Shown: positions 63,626 to 64,000 of the stretch, piece after piece
Numbering within the stretch: the stretch's first letter is position 1
How the letters are laid out: every line of letters begins with the position of its first letter
From: CAIVAT01 sp964525995
GTDB taxonomy: Bacteria > Bacteroidota > Bacteroidia > Bacteroidales > FEN-979
Direction: 5' to 3'
DNA length: 64,000 bases
Assembly (NCBI GenBank): GCA_964525995.1
Contig: CAZGIM010000002.1
Coordinates: 62,001 to 126,000, forward strand
Made by a program: the position numbers and the translations under genes
The notes under the pieces: generated by a model
Seen by the model: the letters and a program-made list of their open reading frames with translations, nothing else
The model's database searches: none
What the model was told of the DNA's origin: nothing

Positions 63626-64000
63626 AACATACAAATCCATGACCGGTTCCGGATCCCATATCCCGGTAGTGAGAACAGGGGTGTTTTTTCTTTGTCTGAC
63701 TGCATTTTTGGTGTGCTCCGGTATGGTTTCGTTGGGTCAGAATAATTCCAAGTCAGGAGGAATATGTTTCAGGATCGATGACAATCCTTCATTAACCAGG
63801 TTGGTGTCGCTCGACTCCCTGTTTTCACTTCATCAGAAAAAGTTTTGCCTTGCGATTACTTCGTGGTCTTTGCCTATGACACCAGATTACGTGACCAAAC
63901 TGAAAGAATTTTCGGCATCAGGGCATGAAATCCTTGACAATACTCCCACGCATCAAACGAGTTATTTCATGGTGATGAATATTGCAGATACTGCGCTGTA
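63615..64000 (+). CDS. polysaccharide-deacetylase-like protein, N-terminal part
   Basis: Runs off the window edge; 128 residues visible. A signal-type hydrophobic stretch (VFFLCLTAFLVCSGMVS) is followed by ICFRIDDNPSLTRL, KKFCLAITSWSL and GHEILDNTPTHQTSYF, which resemble the DD, and H-x-N-T-x-x-H motifs of NodB-type deacetylases. The start overlaps the PorP gene by 11 bases; ATG 63639 is an alternative. Weak assignment. Confidence 0.5.
   Translation, partial: MTDKTYKSMTGSGSHIPVVRTGVFFLCLTAFLVCSGMVSLGQNNSKSGGICFRIDDNPSLTRLVSLDSLFSLHQKKFCLAITSWSLPMTPDYVTKLKEFSASGHEILDNTPTHQTSYFMVMNIADTAL

Overview
The window is chromosomal DNA of a Bacteroidota bacterium, probably of the Bacteroidales or a near relative, from an assembled draft or metagenome: a run of exactly 100 N lies at 24189-24288. 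The phylum call rests on several signs. Promoters fit the TTTG / TAnnTTTG consensus of this phylum. Several proteins belong to the type IX secretion and gliding system (T9SS type A and type B sorting domains, PorP/SprF, a GldI-like lipoprotein). Families largely confined to the phylum are present (DUF4294, DUF4301, GWxTD, DUF4369-thioredoxin fusions, a TonB-dependent receptor with a carboxypeptidase-like N-terminal domain).

Layout. 1-7.6 kb: end of ispH, then recF and a DciA/DUF721 gene on the + strand; on the - strand an FAH-family hydrolase, a DnaQ-type exonuclease, a lipoyl E2 acyltransferase, a large glycosyltransferase fusion and a DUF4294 protein. 7.7-11.1 kb: the protein quality-control block clpX, clpP, tig behind a tRNA-Leu gene, all on - strand. 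11.1-16.8 kb: tpx, an isolated OppC-type permease, tRNA-His, a periplasmic thioredoxin, smpB and a two-domain M16 peptidase. 17.1-19.7 kb: a TonB receptor directly behind a TPP riboswitch, so most likely a thiamin receptor. 19.7-23.2 kb: aroQ, a GT2 glycosyltransferase, a GWxTD protein and two tRNA-Ser genes.

23.6-32.6 kb is the accessory part. It holds a DUF559 nuclease gene framed by perfect 41-bp inverted repeats, a T9SS cargo gene broken by the assembly gap, and a 2413-residue gingipain-like (C25) T9SS cargo protein. 32.7-38 kb: an array of palindromes upstream of a class II photolyase, then 3-methyladenine glycosylase I, two AlbA_2-domain genes and a small outer-membrane protein gene. 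37.8-44.6 kb: pyrB-pyrI, a cyclic-diphosphoglycerate-synthetase-like GTPase, argS and another T9SS cargo gene. 44.7-53 kb: translation and export genes (ffh, folD, queE, an OmpA/PD40 protein, thrS, infC, rpmI, rplT). 53-57 kb: a thioredoxin-fold lipid/periplasmic protein, a YdcF-like protein and DUF4301. 56.7-57.3 kb is a non-coding stretch with palindromic operator-like sites before an XRE-type regulator. 58-64 kb: ndk, a divergent nrnA-like phosphoesterase, a GldI-like FKBP lipoprotein, a triple-FKBP lipoprotein, a T9SS type B protein, a PorP/SprF protein and the start of a polysaccharide-deacetylase-like gene.

Most of the window is conserved housekeeping. The points most worth a second look are the DUF559 gene with its matched palindromic inverted repeats (a REP-like element whose putative nuclease is not a RAYT transposase), the two palindrome arrays at 32.8 and 57.0 kb, an infC gene that seems to start at AUA, the TPP riboswitch-receptor pair and a trigger factor that has lost its PPIase domain and carries a histidine-rich tail.
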